From NCBI GenBank assembly GCA_016930955.1, contig JAFGFR010000127.1, positions 1 to 15,751 of the forward strand: DNA of 15,751 nt. The letters are read 5' to 3'. The DNA comes from Victivallales bacterium. GTDB taxonomy: Bacteria; Verrucomicrobiota; Lentisphaeria; Victivallales; JAADHT01. The first letter of the stretch is position 1, and each line of letters begins with the position of its first letter. This document shows, piece after piece, positions 6,617-12,854 of the stretch. The translations under genes and the position numbers were made by a program. The notes under the pieces are model-generated. The model had not been told where the DNA came from. It did not search any database and worked only from the letters and a program-made list of their open reading frames with translations.

Positions 6617-8145
6617 GAGGCTGCGGCGTTCTTCGATGCCGCCTCGCGGTCCTTCTTCATCTCGGCGACGGTCTTTGTCTTTAGCCTTGCTGAACCCTTG
6701 TAGCCCTTGCGTGTCTTTATCCTCTTCTTGGACTTTAACCTTGATTTGGCCTCTTTGATGGCAACTTTGTATTGTGGCAGCCATTTCTCTTGGGCCACGA
6801 GCATCTCGTCGGTCATCTGCCATATCTCCGGAGGGTTGCATACCGCCCCGGTGAGGGGATCAAGCATCATGGCCTGCCTGAGAAGCATGTCGTCGCCATG
6901 CACGGCGGCCTCGACGGCAAGACGCTGCACCGAGATGCTGTTGTTGCACACTGCGGCACAGCCCATGGGCAGCTCGCCGACGATAGGTATGTTTATGCCG
7001 TTGCGGTCAACGTATCCCGGCACCTCGACTATGGCGTCATCCGGCAGATTTATGATGCAGCCGCGGTTAGGCACGTTGAAGTGACCGCGATAGACTCTGC
7101 CTGTCTCGAGTGACTCGATAATGTATGACCCGTGCTCATGGCTGCGCTTCCAAGAGTCGAAATCTCGAACAGGCTCCTTCATCCAGTTCGGGAAATCCGT
7201 CTCGAACCAATTCCTGCCCTCTGTGCAGACCCGCAGATATCCTCCTGTCTCGCCGTCTATCCAGGAATTCATGTCTATCCAGCGTGCGATTTCCTCGGGC
7301 CGTTTGCGGTACCAGGCGACATACTCGCTGAGATGACCGTTGGACTCGGTGCTGTAGTACCCGAACCTCCTCAGCATGTCTATGCGGACTTTCTCGGTCC
7401 TCTTGTATGTCGGGTGCTGCCCGAAACCATCGAGAAGCCTTGGACACCAATCCTCACCGTCGAACAACGCCCTTGTATACCATGTCTGATGGTTGATCCC
7501 GGCGCAGATTATGTCCACGTCCCCAACTCCGACTTCCCTGTAGCCCTTTGTTCCTTTTTTCGCCTTCCTCGCCTTGTTGTAGAGCAGCTCGATCACCGAG
7601 GCTATCTGTGCATGCCCACCCATCACCCCGTGGCAGAGCCCGATTGTCTTCACTCCGCCATATTTATTGGCCGCCCATGTAAGCATGGCGTTGGGGTTGC
7701 CGTAGCTGAGCATGATTGCATCCGGCGCCGACACATCCTTGATGTCCCTGCAGAAGTCGAGTACTGCGGCTATCCCCCTCTGTCCGTACATTATCCCCCC
7801 CGCGCACAGGGTGTCTCCGACGCATTGGTCTATGCCGTAGGACAGTGGTATTTCTATGTCTGTACTGAAAGCCTCGAGACCGCCTATCCGCGAGCAGTTA
7901 AAAACATATTTGGCTCCCTTCAGAGCCTCCCTGCGGTCTGGAGTCGCCTTGATCTTAAGCTTTATGCCGTTGGACTCGATGTCCCTCTGGCAAAGCTTGT
8001 AAACCATGTCGAGGTTCTTGCAGTCTATGTCTGTGAATGAGACATCGATATCCTTTCTGATATCCCTGACTGCCAGCAGGTCCGACAGTATCCCGCGCGT
8101 GAACCCTATGCTCCCCGCCCCGATAAATGCAACCTTTATTCCCAT
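6607..8145 (-). CDS. Glycoside hydrolase family 4 (MelA/alpha-uronidase type), NAD- and metal-dependent
   Basis: GH4 enzymes cleave glycosides by an oxidation-elimination mechanism using NAD+ and usually Mn2+, in the cytoplasm. The 512-residue product opens with a Rossmann nucleotide site (FIGAGSIGFTRGIL, residues 7-20). It has the family segments CVGDTLCAGGI, SYGNPNAMLTW, the metal-site cysteine-histidine in GLCHGVMGG, AGINHQTWY with the second metal-binding histidine, TESNGHLSEYVAWY and VPGYVDRNGINIP. The CHG tripeptide has, as I recall, been linked to uronidase-type GH4 members and CHS to alpha-galactosidases, so the substrate is open. An AAAGGAGG sits 8 bases before the ATG. The last 53 residues form a Lys/Arg-rich tail unusual for the family. 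It is divergent from an AraC regulator, the likely controller. Confidence 0.93.
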   Translation of the reverse strand: MGIKVAFIGAGSIGFTRGILSDLLAVRDIRKDIDVSFTDIDCKNLDMVYKLCQRDIESNGIKLKIKATPDRREALKGAKYVFNCSRIGGLEAFSTDIEIPLSYGIDQCVGDTLCAGGIMYGQRGIAAVLDFCRDIKDVSAPDAIMLSYGNPNAMLTWAANKYGGVKTIGLCHGVMGGHAQIASVIELLYNKARKAKKGTKGYREVGVGDVDIICAGINHQTWYTRALFDGEDWCPRLLDGFGQHPTYKRTEKVRIDMLRRFGYYSTESNGHLSEYVAWYRKRPEEIARWIDMNSWIDGETGGYLRVCTEGRNWFETDFPNWMKEPVRDFDSWKRSHEHGSYIIESLETGRVYRGHFNVPNRGCIINLPDDAIVEVPGYVDRNGINIPIVGELPMGCAAVCNNSISVQRLAVEAAVHGDDMLLRQAMMLDPLTGAVCNPPEIWQMTDEMLVAQEKWLPQYKVAIKEAKSRLKSKKRIKTRKGYKGSARLKTKTVAEMKKDREAASKNAAASEK

Positions 8146-8248
8146 CTCCTCATCCTCCTTTGTTGAATAATGTAAAAATCATGCTTTAATATCACTATGT
8201 TGACTTCTATATGCAACTGGCGAAAAATAAAAAAAATATGCGATTGAT
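8146..8248. promoter_or_regulatory. Divergent control region between glycosidase and AraC regulator
   Basis: A 103-base AT-rich spacer. For the regulator, TTGACT (8200-8205), a 17-base spacer and AAAAAT (8223-8228) make a moderate promoter; no Shine-Dalgarno precedes its ATG. For the glycosidase the ribosome-binding site is strong, but its promoter is unclear. ATATGC occurs twice on the plus strand (8209-8214 and 8236-8241), 27 bases apart, a possible pair of AraC-type half-sites. The assignment of sites is inference. Confidence 0.4.
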
Positions 8249-9145
8249 ATGAGAAACGTGCTGTTGAAGGCCAGGAGAAGGGGGCTGCGGGCTGTATCTT
8301 TTGCATCTCTTGAGCGCAAGATACCTCTGCATTCGATGATAAGCTCCTGCGGGTATGAGAGGAAGGTCTGCGGGGATCAGTACGTCTGGGACGGCGCCAG
8401 GCGTGGCAGCACGGAGTTCTTCTTATGGCAGCTTACCTTGTCCGGCAGGGGAATGCTGGCCTATGAGGGGAAGAATCATCCCCAAGAACCTGGAACGGCA
8501 ATGTTTCTGCGAATCCCGCACGAGCACTGCTATTTTCTTCCGGATGACTCAGAGTCCTGGGAATTCATATATCTGTGCCTGCATGGGCATGAAGTCGTCA
8601 GGCTGTTGAAACATCTGCACGCTGTGGCGGGTTGCAGGATGGTCTTTGACGGGTCCTCCCCTGTGGTTGAGCTGGCGCTGGATATTTGTTCTTCTGCCGC
8701 CGCCGGCCTGCTTGACGAGGCATTCGCGAACTCCGCGATGGCCTACCGTTTTGCCATGGCTCTGCTCTCGGAAAGCATGCCTGGATCGAGAGTATGTGAC
8801 AAGCCGCGTTTTGTCGTCGAGGTGGAGAGATTTTGTCGCGAGCACCTTTCGGAGAATATTGGTGTCGATGAAATGGCTGGCGCCGCAGGGCTGAGCCGCT
8901 ATCACTTCAGCCGGTTGTTCAAGTCTTTCCGGGGGGAGTCTCCGGGGGTTTTCCTGAGAAACATGCGGTTGCGGTTCGCGGCAGAGCTGCTCGGCAGCTC
9001 CATGCTCGCCATAAACGATGTCGGGGAACGCTGCGGATTCAGGGACACCAGCTACTTCTGTATGATTTTCAGGAAGACATATGGCCTGACTCCCGAGGTC
9101 TTCCGCAAAAGCGGAATGTACCGGGCAGGGGAAACTGGCTCCTAA
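8249..9145 (+). CDS. AraC-family transcriptional regulator
   Basis: The 298-residue protein has the AraC layout: an N-terminal cupin-like sensor region (about residues 45-130, with SGRGMLAYEG and FLRIPHEHCYFLP) and a C-terminal double helix-turn-helix of about 100 residues. The first recognition motif is ENIGVDEMAGAAGLSRYHFS and the second lies in INDVGERCGFRDTSYFCMIF, followed by the family-typical FRKTYGLTPEVFRKS. It is transcribed divergently from the family 4 glycosidase, so a sugar-responsive activator of that gene is the simplest reading. The ATG at 8249 lacks a Shine-Dalgarno. Its end abuts a bidirectional hairpin. Confidence 0.93.
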   Translation: MRNVLLKARRRGLRAVSFASLERKIPLHSMISSCGYERKVCGDQYVWDGARRGSTEFFLWQLTLSGRGMLAYEGKNHPQEPGTAMFLRIPHEHCYFLPDDSESWEFIYLCLHGHEVVRLLKHLHAVAGCRMVFDGSSPVVELALDICSSAAAGLLDEAFANSAMAYRFAMALLSESMPGSRVCDKPRFVVEVERFCREHLSENIGVDEMAGAAGLSRYHFSRLFKSFRGESPGVFLRNMRLRFAAELLGSSMLAINDVGERCGFRDTSYFCMIFRKTYGLTPEVFRKSGMYRAGETGS

Positions 9146-9183
9146 ATAAAGCAGTTGCCACTTTGAGATTTAACTGCTTCATT
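9145..9183. terminator. Bidirectional terminator hairpin between araC-type gene and SEDS gene
   Basis: AAGCAGTT (9149-9156) and AACTGCTT (9172-9179) form a perfect 8-base stem with a 15-base loop. After one mismatch it is extended by AAT/ATT. On the minus strand it is followed by TATTTA, and on the plus strand by CATTC. It lies between two convergent genes and probably ends both transcripts, better on the minus strand. Confidence 0.6.
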
Positions 9184-9202
9184 CAGGCTGAAAGCAACGG
9201 CG

Positions 9203-10312
9203 CTATAAGTGACGCCGCTGTGGTTTTGACGCACTGATCATGATCCCGAAGCTGAGGAATGTGGCAAGCAGTGAGCTTCCTCCGTAGCTGATTACGGGCA
9301 GTGTGATGCCTGTCACGGGAAGCATCGTCACGTTCACGCTCATATGCAGCAGCGCCTGGATTGCGATGGTGACGGGCATGGTCGCTATGAAGAGAGCGGG
9401 GAGGGGTGCAGGGGTTTTGACGGCGAGCTTGTATGAGAAGAAGACGAGCGCGCAGAAACCGACTATCACAGGGAGTGCGCCGAGGAAGCCGACAGCCTCG
9501 ACGATCGATGCGAAGGTGGAGTCGCTGTATGCGAGTGGCAGATAAGCGTTTGCCCACAGTGCGCGCCCCCAGCTTTGTCCGGAGATGCCGCCTCGTGCCA
9601 TGGTGTATTGGAACTGCAGTATGTGCCATCCCGGCCCGGCGGAGAGGCTTTCCGGAGAAATAAAGCCTGCGATCCTTGCGGCGACATAAGGCTTGTGTTG
9701 GCATAGTAGAATGATTGCCGGCGGAATAGCGGCGAAAGCGGGAGCCAGAACAAGCATCCTGCCGCCGGCGCAGAAATATACCGATAAAAAGGCCGCAAGA
9801 TAGACGGCCATCGTGCCAAAGTCCGGCTGCAGGGAGAGTGGCAGGCACCATAACAGGGTTACTGCCGAGGTCCTGATGAGCATGGAGAGATTGTTTTTTG
9901 CGGAATTCGCAACGAAGCATAGGGTTAGCACGAAGATCGGCTTGGAGATTTCCGACGGCTGTATGTGGCATATGCCGAGGTCGAACCATCCTCTCATGGC
10001 GTTGATTCTCACCCCCAGCAGGAGCACCGACACAAGAGATGCCAGTGATATCGCGGCGAGGACACGCAGGTTTTCGATGATTTTGTCGAAGGGAGTGTTT
10101 GCCGCCGCGAGCATTACGGCGAGACTGATCGCTAGCCATAGCATCTGCTTGCCTGGGAACAGGAACGGCTCATCCGATAAGACCGTGGCGTTGTAGATCG
10201 CAAGACAACCCCAGAGCGCCATCACGAGCAGTACGGATGCGGCCATGATCTGAAGCTTGAACGCCTCGTGGGGCAAGAAGTGGTCAATATTCTCCTTTGT
10301 CTTGTCATTCAT
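9203..10312 (-). CDS. SEDS-family peptidoglycan glycosyltransferase (FtsW/RodA/SpoVE)
   Basis: SEDS proteins polymerise lipid II into glycan strands together with a class B PBP. From the ATG at 10310-10312 the product has 369 residues and 8-10 membrane segments. Family motifs in order are QPSE at 118-121, QPDFGT at 162-167, GPGWHILQFQYTMARGGISG at 226-245, LPLAYSDSTFASIVEAVGFL at 258-277 and LPVTGITLPVISYGGSSL at 331-348. Asp264 aligns with the catalytic Asp of the HTDFIF segment, so the enzyme should be active, though that segment is otherwise divergent. A GGGGA ribosome site lies 7 bases upstream. The start overlaps the stop of the PBP pedestal gene by 8 bases, indicating translational coupling. 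The position after mraZ suggests FtsW rather than RodA, but motifs alone do not decide. Confidence 0.94.
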   Translation of the reverse strand: MNDKTKENIDHFLPHEAFKLQIMAASVLLVMALWGCLAIYNATVLSDEPFLFPGKQMLWLAISLAVMLAAANTPFDKIIENLRVLAAISLASLVSVLLLGVRINAMRGWFDLGICHIQPSEISKPIFVLTLCFVANSAKNNLSMLIRTSAVTLLWCLPLSLQPDFGTMAVYLAAFLSVYFCAGGRMLVLAPAFAAIPPAIILLCQHKPYVAARIAGFISPESLSAGPGWHILQFQYTMARGGISGQSWGRALWANAYLPLAYSDSTFASIVEAVGFLGALPVIVGFCALVFFSYKLAVKTPAPLPALFIATMPVTIAIQALLHMSVNVTMLPVTGITLPVISYGGSSLLATFLSFGIMISASKPQRRHL

Positions 10313-10997
10313 GGTTTGTCCCCTTGATGATCTCGGCAACGGAGATCTCAAGCACGAGGTCCTTGCCGTGTCTTGGGGGCGAGATTTCCTGCCATGTCCC
10401 CGGAATCCATCTGCCGAATCTGTTCGCCATCACCTTGTAGTACCCGTTAGTTCCTCTGAGGTGTTCGTTGTGTTGCTTCTCCAATCCTGAGACTCCGAAC
10501 AGCGATTCGTTGCGGGTCGCTGTTTCCCCGATCATGCGCTCTATGGCGGGAATTCCAGTCCCTGCACGTGACACCCTCGAACGGAGATCGAGTTCGGGGA
10601 AGCTCCTTGAGAGCTCGAAGCATTCGATCTGCTGCAGTGGCGTGATCCCTTCTCTGATGCATTCCTCGGTGTCGTTTTCCGGCAGTCGGATGTCAGGGAA
10701 GATATTTCCCAACTTAAGCAGCATTCTTTTTCTTCTTCCGGGGATTTCCGGCGATGTTGACAGAATCAGGTCGAAATGCCTCTCGCTCCATGCGAGAGGG
10801 TGCATGTCGCTGTCGAGTATCCTGCCCCTTCTCGCTGGGATGACGCCGATCTTTTCGGAGAGCAACTTCCCTTTCTGGAGAGGGTCATGCCTGTCCCAGA
10901 CCGAATAGTAAAAAAGATGGGCGGCAACTAGTGCCGCCCAGAGGAAGAGGAAAAACAAAAGGAGTCTTGCTCTTTTTTGAATGGGAGGGAGTTCCAT
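10305..10997 (-). CDS. Class B PBP (FtsI/PBP2-like) membrane anchor and pedestal domain without transpeptidase
   Basis: The 230-residue product has a short cytoplasmic basic start, one membrane helix (about 12-31) and a complete-looking PBP dimerisation/pedestal region. It contains IPARRGRILDSDMHPLAWSE at 53-72 (the usual ARRG-x-I-x-D motif) and FGVSGLEKQHNEHLRGTNGY at 167-186. The family's next element, G-x-DLxLTID at the border of the catalytic domain, appears as GKDLVLEIS at 211-219. The protein then ends at residue 230. No SxxK, SxN or KTG motif follows. Class B PBPs usually have 550-700 residues. AAGGGA lies 8 bases before the ATG. The stop overlaps the SEDS start, leaving no room for a decayed catalytic domain. 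I infer a SEDS activator lacking crosslinking activity. Confidence 0.85.
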   Translation of the reverse strand: MELPPIQKRARLLLFFLFLWAALVAAHLFYYSVWDRHDPLQKGKLLSEKIGVIPARRGRILDSDMHPLAWSERHFDLILSTSPEIPGRRKRMLLKLGNIFPDIRLPENDTEECIREGITPLQQIECFELSRSFPELDLRSRVSRAGTGIPAIERMIGETATRNESLFGVSGLEKQHNEHLRGTNGYYKVMANRFGRWIPGTWQEISPPRHGKDLVLEISVAEIIKGTNHE

Positions 10998-11064
10998 AAA
11001 GCAATCCCTTAAGTTTTTCTGATTGGGTCACATCAAATGCTTGTCATTTCCTTTCCATTACAGT

Positions 11065-11334
11065 TCATTTCATGGAGAATGAAAGGCTTCCAAGCATTGA
11101 CTCTGGTCTTTCAGATGCAAGCTTGAGCCATTGCTGCCTGTGTTCGGCAGGGATTTCCTCGGCAAGGTCGCCGAGTATTGCTGTCCATCTTGCGGATTCC
11201 AGCTCCCTGAGGTCTCTCCGGCTGCTCATCTCCATGGTCACCTTCCGGGCACCAAGCAACGAAAGCGAAAGTAGCACCAGTGCCAGACAGACGAACAGTT
11301 TGACCAAAAGATTTTTCTTAATCGAGTCAATCAT
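11065..11334 (-). CDS. Small single-pass membrane protein in the FtsL position
   Basis: The 89-residue product has a basic N-terminus, one membrane helix at about residues 10-28 (LLVKLFVCLALVLLSLSLLG) and a short outer domain of about 60 residues. That domain has a charged, possibly coiled-coil start (RRDLRELESARWTAILGDLA). It lies 9 bases after mraZ and 67 bases before the PBP pedestal gene, where FtsL sits in ordinary division clusters; mraW is missing. AAGGTG a few bases upstream supports the start. Sequence similarity to FtsL cannot be claimed from inspection, since FtsL proteins are short and poorly conserved. The outer domain is shorter than in typical FtsL. The assignment rests on topology, size and position. 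Confidence 0.75.
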   Translation of the reverse strand: MIDSIKKNLLVKLFVCLALVLLSLSLLGARKVTMEMSSRRDLRELESARWTAILGDLAEEIPAEHRQQWLKLASERPESMLGSLSFSMK

Positions 11335-11343
11335 GTCATCACC

Positions 11344-11832
11344 TTATTTTTGCTGTGTCTCGGTATCGTTCAAGTCGGCCGCCATCTCCTTCTCCCCCTT
11401 CTCGACCATATGCGTTTCTATCCTCTTCAATTCTTCGTCCCATCTCGAGGCGTTCCATATCTCCACGCCGATCTCCGCCCCGACAACCACAACCTCAGAC
11501 CCGGGATTCAGCCCCAGCATGTTCCTGTAGCCTACGGGTATTGTTACCCTGCCTTGTTGCGATACCTTCTCAGCCGAGCTAAGGGACCCGAACCTCCTGA
11601 GCGTCCTTCTGAAAACCATGCTTGAACCCGCCTTCTCCGCCGGACGTGACTCCGCACGCCTCATCTCAAGATATATATCCTCCGGGTAGATCGCCAAAGC
11701 ACCCTCCGGCAGACAGTGCAGCACCACCTCGCCGTTGCACTTATCCATAAAGCTGGAGATTGTACGCGGACTAAATCTGACCCTCCCGTTGGAGTCCACA
11801 CTCGTCCTGTCCTGTCCGCAAAATGACAACAT
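11344..11832 (-). CDS. mraZ: Transcriptional regulator MraZ
   Basis: MraZ is an AbrB-like DNA-binding protein that represses its own division/cell-wall cluster by binding repeated TGG boxes. The 162-residue product carries the two half-domains. The first contains VDSNGRVRF (D-x3-R at 13-17). The second contains VSQQGRVTIPVGYRNMLGL from residue 90, then SEVVVVGAEIGVEIWNASRW. In the second repeat Ser91 replaces the usual Asp of the D-x3-R motif. I chose the ATG at 11830-11832 because GGAGG lies 7 bases upstream and because a longer start at 11889 would place the promoter and boxes inside the coding region. It leads a minus-strand cluster with an FtsL-like protein, a PBP pedestal and a SEDS enzyme; mraW does not follow. 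Confidence 0.93.
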   Translation of the reverse strand: MLSFCGQDRTSVDSNGRVRFSPRTISSFMDKCNGEVVLHCLPEGALAIYPEDIYLEMRRAESRPAEKAGSSMVFRRTLRRFGSLSSAEKVSQQGRVTIPVGYRNMLGLNPGSEVVVVGAEIGVEIWNASRWDEELKRIETHMVEKGEKEMAADLNDTETQQK

Positions 11833-11863
11833 CACCAATCCTCCCGGCATTCCGATGAGCGCC

Positions 11864-11898
11864 TTCCAATATTGCCCAAAATAATCCAAATTTTTCCA
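11864..11898 (-). promoter_or_regulatory. Predicted MraZ operator: four TGG boxes at 10-base intervals
   Basis: On the minus strand the boxes TGGAA (11894-11898), TGGAT (11884-11888), TGGGC (11874-11878) and TGGAA (11864-11868) are spaced exactly 10 bases apart, one helical turn. Known MraZ sites are direct TGGGN repeats separated by 5 bases, giving the same period. The boxes run from next to the -35 element, across the -10 element and past the expected transcript start, so bound MraZ would block RNA polymerase. Confidence 0.7.
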
Positions 11899-11905
11899 TT
11901 GTCAA
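11878..11905 (-). promoter_or_regulatory. Promoter of the mraZ cluster
   Basis: A perfect -35 TTGACA (11900-11905) and a -10 TATTTT (11878-11883) are separated by 16 bases on the minus strand. The expected start near 11871 gives a leader of about 39 bases before the mraZ ATG. Confidence 0.7.
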
Positions 11906-12046
11906 GCCTTTTTTGATAAAAAATTGATTTTTTTTAGGATGGAACTCCGCGTGAACCGTGTTGGGAGCGCAGGCGCGGCAGACGGCGCGGCGAAATGGCA
12001 GGGCAATTTTCTTGGTTCTTGGCGGGCCGTTTTTTGCTTTGATGCG

Positions 12047-12075
12047 TTGCGAAAATTCTTCAGGCATGGTAGATT
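12047..12075 (+). promoter_or_regulatory. Candidate promoter of the NAD kinase operon
   Basis: TTGCGA (12047-12052) and TAGATT (12070-12075) have a 17-base spacer. Both match the consensus at four of six positions. The leader would be about 30 bases and includes AGGA at 12101-12104. The rest of 11906-12046 holds A/T tracts and no recognisable gene. Confidence 0.4.
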
Positions 12076-12113
12076 AGCGGCTGCCATTCGGGCAAAAGAC
12101 AGGAAATTGAGCG

Positions 12114-12848
12114 ATGCGTACAATTATAGCTGGCAGGAACAGCGAGGATCTGGCCTTGACACTCTCTGCTTATCCTTTCACGATTGTGGAGGACTCGCCG
12201 GAGCTTGTCATCACTTATGGAGGAGACGGCACACTGCTCGGAGCCGAAAGGGAATTCCCCTGCATTCCAAAGCTGCCTCTGAGAGATCAGGCTGAGACCA
12301 GATGCCCGGCGCACAAGGATCTTTCAGTGATCTTGGACTCGTTCTTCAAGGGGACTTTGCAGAGGACTGAGCTGATGAAGATAGCCGGCTCCGTCAACGG
12401 GAGGTATCTCTCGGGGATAAACGATGTCTTCATCCATAACGAGGACCGTGGCGGTGCCCTGCGATACAGGGTCTACATAGACGGCGAGCCCTACGGCCAT
12501 GAGATCATCGGTGACGGCTTGGGTATCTCGACCGTCCTCGGAAGCACCGCATACTATCGAAGCATCACACACAGCATATTCAAGGTGGGTATAGGTCTTG
12601 CATTCAACAACAGCACGGAGGTGACCAGCCATCAGGTGCTTCCCGAGGATACCGTGATCAAAGTCAGAGTTACTCGCGGCCCGGCACTCTTGGTTGCAGA
12701 CAACTCCATCGAACTTCTGAGGATCAATGCCGGGGACGAGGTGGTGCTGAAAAAAATACCCGAGACCGCCACCGTCTTCGGACTCAAGGAGTTCATGTGC
12801 CAGCATTGCAGAAGATTGCGGCATGCATTCTCCTCTCAAAGGGTGTAG
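12114..12848 (+). CDS. nadK: Short NAD(+)/NADH kinase
   Basis: NAD kinases phosphorylate NAD to NADP in the cytoplasm. The 244-residue product has the family's GGDGTLL (residues 36-42). INDVFIH (102-108) stands where the usual NE motif stands, with Asp in place of Glu. The glycine-rich GDGLGISTVLGSTAYYRSI (133-151) matches the conserved GDG-x-x-x-ST-x-x-GSTAY segment. It is shorter than typical bacterial enzymes (about 270-300 residues), mainly at the N-terminus, where only about 35 residues precede the GGDG loop. The C-terminus ends in a CQHC pair and a basic tail. AGGA lies 9 bases before the ATG. Six bases separate it from the ammonia-lyase gene, so the two are probably cotranscribed. Confidence 0.88.
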   Translation: MRTIIAGRNSEDLALTLSAYPFTIVEDSPELVITYGGDGTLLGAEREFPCIPKLPLRDQAETRCPAHKDLSVILDSFFKGTLQRTELMKIAGSVNGRYLSGINDVFIHNEDRGGALRYRVYIDGEPYGHEIIGDGLGISTVLGSTAYYRSITHSIFKVGIGLAFNNSTEVTSHQVLPEDTVIKVRVTRGPALLVADNSIELLRINAGDEVVLKKIPETATVFGLKEFMCQHCRRLRHAFSSQRV

Positions 12849-12854
12849 CTGAAC

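Noticed and set aside
7132..8040. Plus-strand open frame of 302 codons opposite the glycosidase
   Set aside because: Antisense shadow; the minus strand encodes all GH4 motifs in order.
9183..10139. Minus-strand open frame of 318 codons overlapping the SEDS gene in another frame
   Set aside because: Arg/His-rich, no membrane segments or motif; the overlapping frame has every SEDS motif.
10305..10312. A frameshift or sequencing error as cause of the short PBP
   Set aside because: The SEDS gene starts within the stop codon overlap and fills the following sequence, so no hidden transpeptidase frame exists. A larger assembly deletion cannot be excluded from sequence alone.
11832..11889. Longer MraZ start at 11889
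   Set aside because: It would place the -10 element and operator boxes within the coding region; the ATG at 11830-11832 has a well-spaced GGAGG and the family-typical N-terminus.
11924..12295. Plus-strand open frame of 123 codons running from the mraZ upstream region into nadK
   Set aside because: Overlaps the start of nadK out of frame, no ribosome-binding site and no domain signal.
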